From Pseudomonas sp. B6002 (GTDB taxonomy: Bacteria > Pseudomonadota > Gammaproteobacteria > Pseudomonadales > Pseudomonadaceae), in assembly GCF_013385985.1 (NCBI RefSeq), contig NZ_JACAOY010000007.1, forward strand, positions 1-64,000: a stretch of 64,000 nucleotides of DNA. Direction: 5' to 3'. Below the pieces are notes generated by a model, which was given only the letters and a program-made list of their open reading frames with translations, was not told the origin of the DNA and ran no database searches. A program made the position numbers and the translations under genes. Position 1 is the stretch's first letter; each line of letters begins with the position of its first letter. Below are positions 9,855 through 18,508 of the stretch, piece by piece.

Positions 9855-11069
9855 TTACTCCGCGCTTGCCGCGCCGGAAAACAGCGGCAAGGTCATCAAT
9901 GCACAGGTGCCACGCCCCAACCGGGAATGCAGCTGCAATTCTCCCTGATGGGCACGCGCCACTGCCTTGACCACGGTCAGGCCGAGGCCGGTACCGTTGG
10001 TCTTGGTGGTGAAAAAGGGTTCGCCCAGGCGCTGCAGTACCACCGGCTCGATGCCGCTGCCGCTGTCGCTGATGCACAGGCGCAGGGTTTGCTCGCGGCT
10101 GTACAGATGCACCTTGAGGCGCGCGCCCGGGCCGCTGGCCTGGGTGGCGTTTTCGATAAGGTTGAGCAAGGCGCCGACCAACGTATCGCGATTGCACAGC
10201 AGTTCGCCGAGGTGGCTGTCGCACTGCCAGCGCACGCTGACGTCCTGGATGTGGGTGGCGGCGGCGGCCTGCAACGACTGCATCAATTCGGCCGGGGTGA
10301 CGCGATCGGTCAGCGGCAATTCGCCCCGGGCGAACACCAGCATGTCGCGCACCTGATGCTCCAGTTCATGCAGGCGCTCCTTGAGGCGACCGGCAAAACG
10401 CTGGTGGGTGGCGGCTGGCAGTTGCTCATCAGTCAAATGACTGGCGTAGATCAACGCGGCCGACAGCGGCGTGCGGATCTGATGCGCCAAAGAAGCGACC
10501 ATCCGGCCCAGCGACGACAAACGCTCATGGCGCGCCAGCTGGTCCTGGAGGTGACGGGTTTCAGTCAGGTCGTTGAGCAACACCAGTTGGCCGGGCTCGG
10601 CGTCCAGGGAACGGGTGGCGATGGACAGGCGGCGCCCGTCCTTGAGGGAGATTTCATGGCCGTCGTCTTCACGCGGGGCGAAGCAACGTGCGATCACGTG
10701 GCGCCACAGCTCGCCTTCCAGCGGCAGGCCGAGCATGTCGCAGGCGGCCGGGTTGGCTTCGCGCACGCGGCCCTGGTCGTCGATGACAATCACGCCACCG
10801 GGCAACAACGACAACAGGTTCTGCAGACGGTTAGCCAGGCGCTCTTTCTCGGCCAGCTCTTCCATGCGCTGGGCACTGACCACCGCCAGCTCGCCTTTGA
10901 GCTCGGAAACCCGGGCTTCCAGCAGGCTGTAGGAGTCAGTCAATTGGCTCGACATCTGGTTGAACAGCGAAAAGGCCTGTTCCAGGCCTTGGCGGCTTTG
11001 CTGCTCTACGGACGGAACGAGCCCCGAAATAGCAGGGCTGGAAGATTGCTGGGCGGCGTGGGGCATCAT
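9855..11069 (-). CDS. fleS: FleS, sensor histidine kinase
   Basis: A 404-residue cytoplasmic kinase without obvious membrane segments. A coiled region (residues 25-85) leads into a PAS domain (about 85-180), then the HisKA dimerisation helix with H196 in SLAHQIRTPLSAAL, and a C-terminal HATPase with N-box (LIENATQ) and G boxes (DSGSGIEP, GTGLGL). It phosphorylates FleR. Two adjacent ATG codons (11069, 11066) could both serve as start. The gene is first in the fleSR operon. Confidence 0.95.
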   Translation of the reverse strand: MMPHAAQQSSSPAISGLVPSVEQQSRQGLEQAFSLFNQMSSQLTDSYSLLEARVSELKGELAVVSAQRMEELAEKERLANRLQNLLSLLPGGVIVIDDQGRVREANPAACDMLGLPLEGELWRHVIARCFAPREDDGHEISLKDGRRLSIATRSLDAEPGQLVLLNDLTETRHLQDQLARHERLSSLGRMVASLAHQIRTPLSAALIYASHLTDEQLPAATHQRFAGRLKERLHELEHQVRDMLVFARGELPLTDRVTPAELMQSLQAAAATHIQDVSVRWQCDSHLGELLCNRDTLVGALLNLIENATQASGPGARLKVHLYSREQTLRLCISDSGSGIEPVVLQRLGEPFFTTKTNGTGLGLTVVKAVARAHQGELQLHSRLGRGTCALMTLPLFSGAASAE

Positions 11070-11119
11070 GCTCTCTCGCTTGGCTGACCGTCAGTTAAAC
11101 GGAACGTTGCGAGGGCTGT

Positions 11120-11135
11120 AGCAATACTTGTGCCG
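11120..11135 (-). promoter_or_regulatory. sigma54 promoter for fleSR
   Basis: Minus strand reads CGGCACA-AGTA-TTGCT, matching the -24/-12 consensus except for the first base. It lies about 50 bases before fleS. In P. aeruginosa fleSR is a class II operon activated by FleQ. Confidence 0.8.
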
Positions 11136-11162
11136 AAAAAAAACCGCTGACGAATCAGCGGC
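11136..11162 (-). terminator. Intrinsic terminator of fleQ
   Basis: Seven-pair stem CCGCTGA/TCAGCGG with a four-base loop, followed on the minus strand by eight T residues. Its T tract directly abuts the fleSR promoter. Confidence 0.9.
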
Positions 11163-11176
11163 TTGGAAAACAGGCG

Positions 11177-12652
<1,476 letters not shown>

Positions 12653-12766
12653 GCAATAGCAACTTCCCTAGTTAACTCAAATGCCCTCGAGTAGGGGCAA
12701 TCTAGAAGGTCGTAGGCATTTTCTGCGTTACAACCGTCTGAAATCTGAAAACAGCACTAGTTAAGT

Positions 12767-12800
12767 CAAAAAATCGCGCGCAGTCAAATTTATGACGCGC
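12767..12800 (-). terminator. Likely terminator after the fliS-fliT-like operon
   Basis: Minus strand shows a GC-rich stem (GCGCGTCA paired with TGAC(T)GCGC, one bulge) followed by GATTTTTTG. It lies about 20 bases after the stop of the FliT-like gene and upstream of fleQ, insulating fleQ. Confidence 0.65.
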
Positions 12801-12821
12801 ATTCGGATTAACTGAGCCAGT

Positions 12822-13118
12822 TCAGCCGAACAGATGGTAAACCTTTGACGCACTTTCCGCTCGATTGATCTGCGACATCTCTTCGAAAATCGCCTGGCGC
12901 TCGCCGGTCGTCACTTCAAGCAACTGCTGATAAACCGCCAGCAGGCTTTCCAGTTTTTCCCGTAGCGCATCCTCGTCCACCGGCGCATTGGCCAGTGCTT
13001 CGTCGATCACCGCACGACAGCCCATATCCAGCTCGCCGATCGCGTCCCAGTTACGTTGGGCCAAGGCGTCGACCAACGCTTCGCGGGTCTCGTCAATCCG
13101 TTGCAGGGCGTGGCTCAT
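12822..13118 (-). CDS. FliT-like flagellar chaperone (PA1096 type)
   Basis: A 98-residue, mainly helical protein that follows fliS by 24 bases, the position of PA1096 in P. aeruginosa. In other bacteria FliT is the export chaperone for the filament cap FliD. The helical, highly charged sequence and length fit this family, but identity is low and no catalytic motif exists. I infer a chaperone or regulator role from position; older annotations call it FliS-prime or FleP-like. Confidence 0.8.
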   Translation of the reverse strand: MSHALQRIDETREALVDALAQRNWDAIGELDMGCRAVIDEALANAPVDEDALREKLESLLAVYQQLLEVTTGERQAIFEEMSQINRAESASKVYHLFG

Positions 13119-13142
13119 AACATGATCCTCAGGCCGACAGGC

Positions 13143-13532
13143 CTACAGTGGTGCAATACCGTCCCAACCTTCCTTGAGCGTAATCATCAGGCCGGCAACT
13201 TCGTCAATCATGGCAACATCGCTTTTGCTGTTGGCTTCCAGCAGACGCGTGGTCATGTAGGCATACAGGTTATCCAACTGCTGCAACGCTGCCGGATCAT
13301 CGGTCTTTTCCGGGTTCAGGCCGTCGCGCAGGCCGATCAGGATGTCGATCGCCTTGCCCAGCAGCAGGCCCTTTTGCGCGATATCACCACGAGCCATGGC
13401 ACCCTTGGCCTGTGCCATGCGATCCAGCGCACCTTCCATCAACATCTGGACCAGACGGTGCGGGCTCGCCTCGGAGACCTGAGCGTGGGAATTGACCTTC
13501 TGGTATTGGCGAAGGGCTCGCATGGGATTCAT
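13143..13532 (-). CDS. fliS: FliS, flagellin export chaperone
   Basis: A 129-residue FliS with the family pattern at the N-terminus (MRALRQYQKVNSHAQV) and the SPHRLVQMLMEGALDRM motif. FliS binds the C-terminal helix of FliC and prevents early polymerisation in the cytoplasm. The start has GAGG upstream. A FliA-type promoter lies in the 137-base gap from fliD, so the gene may be transcribed both with fliD and on its own. Confidence 0.95.
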   Translation of the reverse strand: MNPMRALRQYQKVNSHAQVSEASPHRLVQMLMEGALDRMAQAKGAMARGDIAQKGLLLGKAIDILIGLRDGLNPEKTDDPAALQQLDNLYAYMTTRLLEANSKSDVAMIDEVAGLMITLKEGWDGIAPL

Positions 13533-13582
13533 GTTTCTACCTCGTGACAGGCAACAGCAAAATTGGATGGGCTCTGACTAAT

Positions 13583-13609
13583 ATGTCGACGGGCTCACAA
13601 AAAACTTTA
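13583..13609 (-). promoter_or_regulatory. Candidate sigma28 (FliA) promoter for fliS
   Basis: Minus strand reads TAAAGTTT, then 11 bases, then GTCGACAT. The -35 matches the consensus TAAAGTTT exactly and the spacing is right; the -10 matches GCCGATAA at five of eight positions. Confidence 0.5.
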
Positions 13610-13669
13610 ACCCGACGATCTGCTGAAGGCCGCGCCCGGCGCAGAATCACCGGGCGGCTTCATGGCGGA

Positions 13670-15073
13670 TCAACTGTCCGAATTGCTCTTGTTCAGCGCG
13701 TTCAGGGTGCTCATGACACTGGAGCGCTGGCTGGTGAGCTGGGCCACCAGGTTGTTCATCGTGGTGTACTTGGCGGTCAGGCTGGTTTTCAGGGCAGCCA
13801 TACGCGCGGTCAAGTCGTTCTGCTGGGTTTGCAGATCCTTGAGGTTGTTGGTCAACGTCGTCGAGCGCGAAGCCAGCACGCCGGTGTTGCTCAACGCGTA
13901 GCTGTCGGTCGCCGACTTCATGCGCGCCAACAGGCCCGTGTCACCGTTGAAGATCCCGCCGATGTCGGTGGGGTTGGTGAGAATGGCGGCACCAAATATT
14001 TTGTCGTCGATGCTCAGCTTGCCGGTGGTCGAGTCGGTGTTCACACCAAATTGAGCCAGCGACTTCAACGTGCCCGACCCACCCAATGCGTTCAGCTCAC
14101 TGCGCAGCGCCTGCTGCAACGAGCGCATGGTGGCATCGCCGGTCAGTGCAGAGGGCGTCGTGCTGCCGTCCGCATTTGTGGTGACTTTGGTCTCGGTACC
14201 AATCGCCGTCATCAAGGCGTTGTACGTGTCGACGAAACCTTTTACCGAGCTCTTGAGGGTGTCGTTGCTGCGGGTGACGGTGATGGTCGAGGCCACACGA
14301 GGAGCATCTTGGTCAGTGACACCCGACGGCAGAGGCGAAATCGCCGTCAACTTGATGCTCACACCAGAGATCGCATCGCTCAAGGTATTGCTCTTGGATT
14401 CCTGCGCCGCACCGTCAATGGTGTATTTGGCATTGACCGGCGCTCCGCCAACCACGGACGTATTGGCTTGAAGGCCGCTGTTGCCGCCCAGGGTAATGTC
14501 CGTACCAGCACCGGTATTGGATGACGTCACGACCAGGCGCGAACCATTGGAGTCAGTCAGGATGTTGGCACTCAGGCCGACGCTGCTGTATTGCGCGTTG
14601 ATGGAATCACGCACTTGTTGCAGCGTGGCGCCCGGCGGAACACTGACACCATAGCTCTGACCCGACTGGGAAATTTCCAGGGTCGTCGCGGTGGTACCGC
14701 TGTTGACCACACTTTTGGCCCCAGCGGCATAGTTCTGCGTGGAGATCTTCGACGCTGTCGCCAACTGAGTCACGATCAACTGATAGCTACCGGCCGAAGC
14801 GCCGGCGCCCAGGGTGACCGTGGACACGTTGTTATCCGAAGTCGTCGCAGTCAGGCCGCCGATGCTGGCGTCCTTGGCCATGTTGTCCATGGCGCCGCGG
14901 AACGCATCGAGTGCCGCTTGAATCTTGCCGATCGAGGATAGCTGGGCGGTCTGCGTCTGCGTCTGCTTGTTGATCTGCGACTGCTTGGGCGCCTGCTCAG
15001 CGTTCACCAAGGCGGTAACGATAGACTGGGTATCGATGCCCGTTACCGGGCCGCTGACGGATATATCACCCAT
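13670..15073 (-). CDS. fliD: FliD, filament cap protein
   Basis: A 467-residue FliD. The N-terminal FliD_N region (about residues 10-105) and the C-terminal coiled FliD_C region (about 220-445) are both present, as is the flagellin-hook IN type motif between them. FliD forms the cap that folds and inserts flagellin at the growing tip, and in Pseudomonas it also contributes to mucin adhesion. The gene is followed by a GC-rich hairpin (13633-13656) without a T tract. Confidence 0.96.
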   Translation of the reverse strand: MGDISVSGPVTGIDTQSIVTALVNAEQAPKQSQINKQTQTQTAQLSSIGKIQAALDAFRGAMDNMAKDASIGGLTATTSDNNVSTVTLGAGASAGSYQLIVTQLATASKISTQNYAAGAKSVVNSGTTATTLEISQSGQSYGVSVPPGATLQQVRDSINAQYSSVGLSANILTDSNGSRLVVTSSNTGAGTDITLGGNSGLQANTSVVGGAPVNAKYTIDGAAQESKSNTLSDAISGVSIKLTAISPLPSGVTDQDAPRVASTITVTRSNDTLKSSVKGFVDTYNALMTAIGTETKVTTNADGSTTPSALTGDATMRSLQQALRSELNALGGSGTLKSLAQFGVNTDSTTGKLSIDDKIFGAAILTNPTDIGGIFNGDTGLLARMKSATDSYALSNTGVLASRSTTLTNNLKDLQTQQNDLTARMAALKTSLTAKYTTMNNLVAQLTSQRSSVMSTLNALNKSNSDS

Positions 15074-15134
15074 GATTCTTCTCCTGATCGGGGCTGGCGC
15101 TTTCTTGACGGACTACGTCTCAGACAGCTACAGC

Positions 15135-15150
15135 AACAAAATTCATGCCA
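15135..15150 (-). promoter_or_regulatory. Possible sigma54 promoter for fliD
   Basis: Minus strand reads TGGCATG-AATT-TTGT, which keeps the -24 GG and the -12 G but has GT instead of GC. It lies just after the flaG stop and about 65 bases before fliD. A -24/-12 promoter here fits the class of fliD genes, but the match is imperfect. Confidence 0.35.
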
Positions 15151-15152
15151 GC

Positions 15153-15512
15153 TCAGACTTTGGCGTCAAATAACAAGCTGCTGGCATCATGAAGGCTTTG
15201 TGCGAGTTTCAAGGCGGTTTCCGAAGGGATCTGACGGATCACCTCGCCGCTTTCGGTCGCAATCACCTTGACCACCACCTGATGGGTGGAGTCATCAATC
15301 GAAAAATCCAGGTTGCGCTGGGCAGCCTGGACGAATTTGCGAATATCCGTGACCGCCTGTTCCAGGTCGGATGGTTTCGAGTCTTGCTGGGGTTGAGCCG
15401 CCACAGGCACAGGATCGACCTTGGCCTTCTGCGGGTCATTGCTCACGGGAGCAGGTGCGCTCTGCGGCGCCACTGCAGGATAAGACAGGTTCAACTTCAC
15501 ACTCATGTCCAT
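15153..15512 (-). CDS. flaG: FlaG family flagellar protein
   Basis: A 119-residue protein. The C-terminal half matches the FlaG family (FSIDDSTHQVVVKVIATESGEVIRQIPSE pattern shortened here; residues about 60-100). FlaG influences filament length by an unclear mechanism. The N-terminal 50 residues are Pro/Ala/Gln rich and probably disordered. I place the start at 15512 (MDMSVKL), which has AGGAGA six bases upstream; an in-frame start 18 bases further up has no such site. It lies between fliC and fliD, the usual place. Confidence 0.9.
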   Translation of the reverse strand: MDMSVKLNLSYPAVAPQSAPAPVSNDPQKAKVDPVPVAAQPQQDSKPSDLEQAVTDIRKFVQAAQRNLDFSIDDSTHQVVVKVIATESGEVIRQIPSETALKLAQSLHDASSLLFDAKV

Positions 15513-15532
15513 GTCCAATCTCCTCATCACGC

Positions 15533-15564
15533 AAAAGACAAAAGGGCACGTAAACGCGCCCTTC
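15533..15564 (-). terminator. Intrinsic terminator of fliC
   Basis: Nine-pair stem (AAGGGC(A/G)CG arms, TTTA loop on the minus strand) followed by TTTTGTCTTTT, about 25 bases after the fliC stop. Read-through would feed flaG. Confidence 0.88.
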
Positions 15565-15587
15565 CGTCATTCATCTACCGATGGCTA

Positions 15588-17033
15588 TTACTGAAGCAGC
15601 TTCAGTACAGCGGACGGCAGTTGGTTGGCCTGGGACAGGATCGCAGTGGAAGCCTGTTGCAGGGTTTGTTGCTTGGTCAGCTGAGCAGTTTCAGCAGCGT
15701 AGTCAACGTCCTGGATCTGACCGCGAGCGGCGCTGGAGTTGTCTGCAATGCTCTGCAGGTTGGCAACGGTGTTGTCGAAACGGTTTTGAACAGCACCCAG
15801 ACCAGCACGTTGGGAGTCGATGTCGGAGATCGCTTGAGTGATCACGTCGATCGAGTTCTGTGCGTTGGCAGCAGTGGTGATATCAGTGTTGTTAACGGTG
15901 GTTTTGGTGGAGTTGGCAGCAGTACCAGTCGCTGCGAACAGGCCAGTCACACCGGCGCCGCTCAGGGAGTAGCTGCTGGAGGAGTTCAGGGAAACTGCAC
16001 CGGTAGCGATGATGGCAGTAGCAGCCAGAGCAACAGCAGTACCCGCGGTACCAGTACCGTCCAGAGTAGCAACCTTGACGCCTGCGATAGCACCGGCGTC
16101 GCCAGCGTTGAAGGTCAGGTTCTCACCGGTGTCGGACTTGACCGACAGCGCTTGAGTGGTCGAATCGTAGTTAACGCTGATGCCCAGTTTGGCAGCGTTG
16201 GACTTCAGTTGGTCAGCCAGGTCGGAAGTGCTGGTCACGCCGGTGAACTGCACTGCGGTACCGCTGCCTACTTGCAGGGTGAAGTTAGCGCTTGCTGGGG
16301 TTGCAGCAGCGATGGCAGCCGAGTCAACGGTGAACTGAGCAGTGGTGCTGGCAGTAGCAGCCAGGCCGCCTACAGCGCCGTTCATCTGAGCAGCGATCTG
16401 CTTGGCCGAAGCGCCAGCAGCGATGGTCACGCTCTTCGATTGGCCACCGCCGGTAACAGCGATCGCGCCGCCAGCAACGCCCGTTGCGCTTGGAGTAAGG
16501 CCTTGGCTCTTCAGTTGCTGCGAACCAATGTTGTTGGCTGCAACGTTACCGATGCTCATGTCGATAGTCTGGTTGGCGTTGGCGCCGACCTGGAAGGAAG
16601 TAGTACCGAAAGAACCGTCCAGCAGGTTCTTGCCACCGAAGGTGGTGGTGGTAGCGATACGAGTCAATTCAGCAGTCAGTGCTGCGTATTGAGCTTGGTT
16701 CGACTTACGGTCTTCAGCGCTTGGCGAGCCGTTAGCCGATTGCAGAGCCAGGGTACGCATGCTTTGCAGGATGTTGGTGGACTGCTGCATTGCGCCTTCA
16801 GCGGTCTGAGCAATCGAGCTACCGTCGTTGGCGTTTTTGATCGCAACGCCCAGGCCGTTGATCTGGCTGGTCAGACGGTTGGAGATTTGCAGGCCGGCCG
16901 CATCGTCTTTGGCGCTGTTGATACGCAGGCCGGAAGACAGACGCTGCATGGAAGTTTGCAGTGCGCCGGAGGCCTTGTTCAGGTTGTTCTGAACGGTCAA
17001 CGAAGCAAGGTTAGTGTTTACTGTTAATGCCAT
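15588..17033 (-). CDS. fliC: FliC, flagellin
   Basis: A 481-residue flagellin. The conserved N-terminal D0/D1 region covers about residues 1-140 ([12 protein letters not shown]..., [20 protein letters not shown]) and the C-terminal D1/D0 region about 400-481, ending SAVLKLLQ. The exposed central part is rich in Ala, Gly, Thr and Ser, giving many possible O-glycosylation sites. Codon use is strongly biased, as expected of a highly expressed gene. It is exported through the flagellar apparatus with FliS and forms the filament. It has its own FliA-type promoter and terminator, so it is a single-gene unit. Confidence 0.98.
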   Translation of the reverse strand: MALTVNTNLASLTVQNNLNKASGALQTSMQRLSSGLRINSAKDDAAGLQISNRLTSQINGLGVAIKNANDGSSIAQTAEGAMQQSTNILQSMRTLALQSANGSPSAEDRKSNQAQYAALTAELTRIATTTTFGGKNLLDGSFGTTSFQVGANANQTIDMSIGNVAANNIGSQQLKSQGLTPSATGVAGGAIAVTGGGQSKSVTIAAGASAKQIAAQMNGAVGGLAATASTTAQFTVDSAAIAAATPASANFTLQVGSGTAVQFTGVTSTSDLADQLKSNAAKLGISVNYDSTTQALSVKSDTGENLTFNAGDAGAIAGVKVATLDGTGTAGTAVALAATAIIATGAVSLNSSSSYSLSGAGVTGLFAATGTAANSTKTTVNNTDITTAANAQNSIDVITQAISDIDSQRAGLGAVQNRFDNTVANLQSIADNSSAARGQIQDVDYAAETAQLTKQQTLQQASTAILSQANQLPSAVLKLLQ

Positions 17034-17113
17034 GACGAAATCCTCGTGGGTGGTGTACTGCGGCTTCCGGCCCTGGCAACCGCCGGGTGTGGCCTAGAGA
17101 ACCTTCGTAATAG

Positions 17114-17140
17114 TTATCGTCGTGAATGCACGTTGCTTGA
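17114..17140 (-). promoter_or_regulatory. sigma28 (FliA) promoter of fliC
   Basis: Minus strand reads TCAAG, 14 bases, then GACGATAA. This matches the FliA pattern TAAAG-N14-GCCGATAA with one change in each element, about 80 bases before the flagellin start. Confidence 0.75.
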
Positions 17141-17242
17141 GGACTTTTTTGAATATTTTTACTAGCACCGTGCCACCCCTTGTAATTCAAGCATTTACGA
17201 TAGCCCAAAACCCCGCAATTGCTGGGTTTTTTGGCGCCAAAT

Positions 17243-17280
17243 AAAAAACGCCCATGATTTTTCAATCATGGGCGTTTTTG
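17243..17280. terminator. Bidirectional intrinsic terminator
   Basis: A 16-pair stem (AAAAACGCCCATGATT and its complement) with a four-base loop, flanked by A and T runs on both sides. It ends the synthase III-like gene on the minus strand and separates it from the fliC promoter. Confidence 0.92.
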
Positions 17281-17300
17281 TGTGCGTCACTCTTTGGGCA

Positions 17301-18230
17301 TCACGGGCGATAGAGAATCGCCGAACCCCACGACAGGCCCACGCCAAATCCGCTGATAGCCACACGCTTCCAGTCGGCGTCCATCATGTGCTTTTCCAAC
17401 AGCAGCGGAATGCTCGACGACACGGTGTTGCCGGTCTCGACCATGTCCTTGATGAACTTCTCCACCGGCGCCTCTTCGAAACGCCGGGCCACGGCGTCGA
17501 CAATCGCCGCACTGCCCTGGTGGATGCAGAACGCGTCGATCTGGTCAGCCTTGAGGTCCGACTCATTGAGCAGCTCGTGCAAATGTGCCGGCACCTTGAG
17601 CAAGGCAAAGTTGAACACCTGGCGGCCGTTCATGAAAAACACACCATCGCTGACCTTCAAGTGCGGCGCGCCGGAACCGTCGGTGCCGAACTTCGACTTG
17701 CCAAGCAACCACGGCGCGTCTTCGCCCATCCAGGTGGCGGTGGCGGCATCGCCAAAGAGCATGGTGGTGTTGCGGTCTTCCGGGTCGACGATCTTGGAGT
17801 ACGGGTCTGCGGTGATCAGCAGGCCGTTTTTCAGGCCGGTGGCTTCCATGAAGCCCTTCATCGCGTAGATCCCGTAGACGTAGCCGGAGCAGCCCAGGGA
17901 GATGTCGAACGCGGCCACGTGGGTCGGCAGGCCCAGTTTGTCCTGAACGATGGCGGCGGTATGCGGCAAGCCTTCTTCATCACCGTTCTGGGTCACGACG
18001 ATCACGGCGTCGATGGACTCGCGCTTCAACTCGGGGTTGTTGGCAAACAAGGCGTTGACCGCCTCGACGCACAGATCGGAGGTTTCCTGCGCAGCATCCT
18101 TGCGCGGCAGGAACGCCGAACCGATCTTGCCGATGATGAATTCTTCATCCTTGGCGAATTTGGCACCCTGGGCGTAGTTGTCGACCCCGTCTGCCGGCAC
18201 GTAACTGGCGATGCTTTTTATGCCAATCAT
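17301..18230 (-). CDS. Ketoacyl-ACP synthase III family protein in flagellar locus
   Basis: A 309-residue FabH-type thiolase-fold enzyme. The full catalytic triad is visible: C114 (DISLGCSGYVYG), H237 (CIHQGS) and N268 (ETGNTVSSS). The family condenses acyl-CoA with malonyl-ACP or moves acyl chains. In P. syringae a FabH-like gene (orf3) lies in the flagellin glycosylation island next to fliC, and the modified viosamine glycan there carries a 3-hydroxybutyryl chain. By position I infer a similar role in making an acyl group for a flagellin sugar, but no glycosyltransferase gene lies between flgL and fliC here. It has its own terminator. Housekeeping fatty acid synthesis is the alternative, less likely at this locus. 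Confidence 0.82.
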   Translation of the reverse strand: MIGIKSIASYVPADGVDNYAQGAKFAKDEEFIIGKIGSAFLPRKDAAQETSDLCVEAVNALFANNPELKRESIDAVIVVTQNGDEEGLPHTAAIVQDKLGLPTHVAAFDISLGCSGYVYGIYAMKGFMEATGLKNGLLITADPYSKIVDPEDRNTTMLFGDAATATWMGEDAPWLLGKSKFGTDGSGAPHLKVSDGVFFMNGRQVFNFALLKVPAHLHELLNESDLKADQIDAFCIHQGSAAIVDAVARRFEEAPVEKFIKDMVETGNTVSSSIPLLLEKHMMDADWKRVAISGFGVGLSWGSAILYRP

Positions 18231-18464
18231 TGTGGCTTCCCAATACTAAATAGCTGGAGAACACCCCTCGGGCTACGCCGGGGATGCTGACAATAAAAGG
18301 GGATAACCCCGTAAAAATCTCGCTGAAAGCCGCCCCGCAAGGACCCTGTGACGACTTATCCTTTTCACACGATACAGTGAAGATGCGCTTTATGACTCAC
18401 AGGTCACTCAATTTTGTGCGCTTTATGCAAAACCCTGCAACATTCCTGGCGCCAGAAACGACAA

Positions 18465-18492
18465 CGGCCCACCCTGTTGCCAGGGTGGGCCG
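18465..18492. terminator. Terminator of the flg operon (after flgL)
   Basis: Perfect 12-pair stem CGGCCCACCCTG with a four-base loop, 17 bases after the flgL stop, followed on the minus strand by TTGTCGTTT. Confidence 0.85.
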
Positions 18493-18508
18493 CTTGGTTG
18501 TGCGCCCT

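Noticed and set aside
8397-11087. Plus-strand open frame of 896 codons
   Set aside because: It runs antisense through fleR and fleS, both complete genes with all motifs. High-GC codon structure produces such shadows.
15189-17027. Plus-strand open frame of about 610 codons opposite fliC
   Set aside because: It mirrors the flagellin gene, with Ser/Gly/Gln-rich low-complexity translation and no ribosome site or family motif.
17205-17235. Hairpin AACCCCGC...GCTGGGTT with T run on the plus strand
   Set aside because: There is no plus-strand gene for it to end and the stem has a mismatch; the long stem at 17243-17280 explains termination here better.
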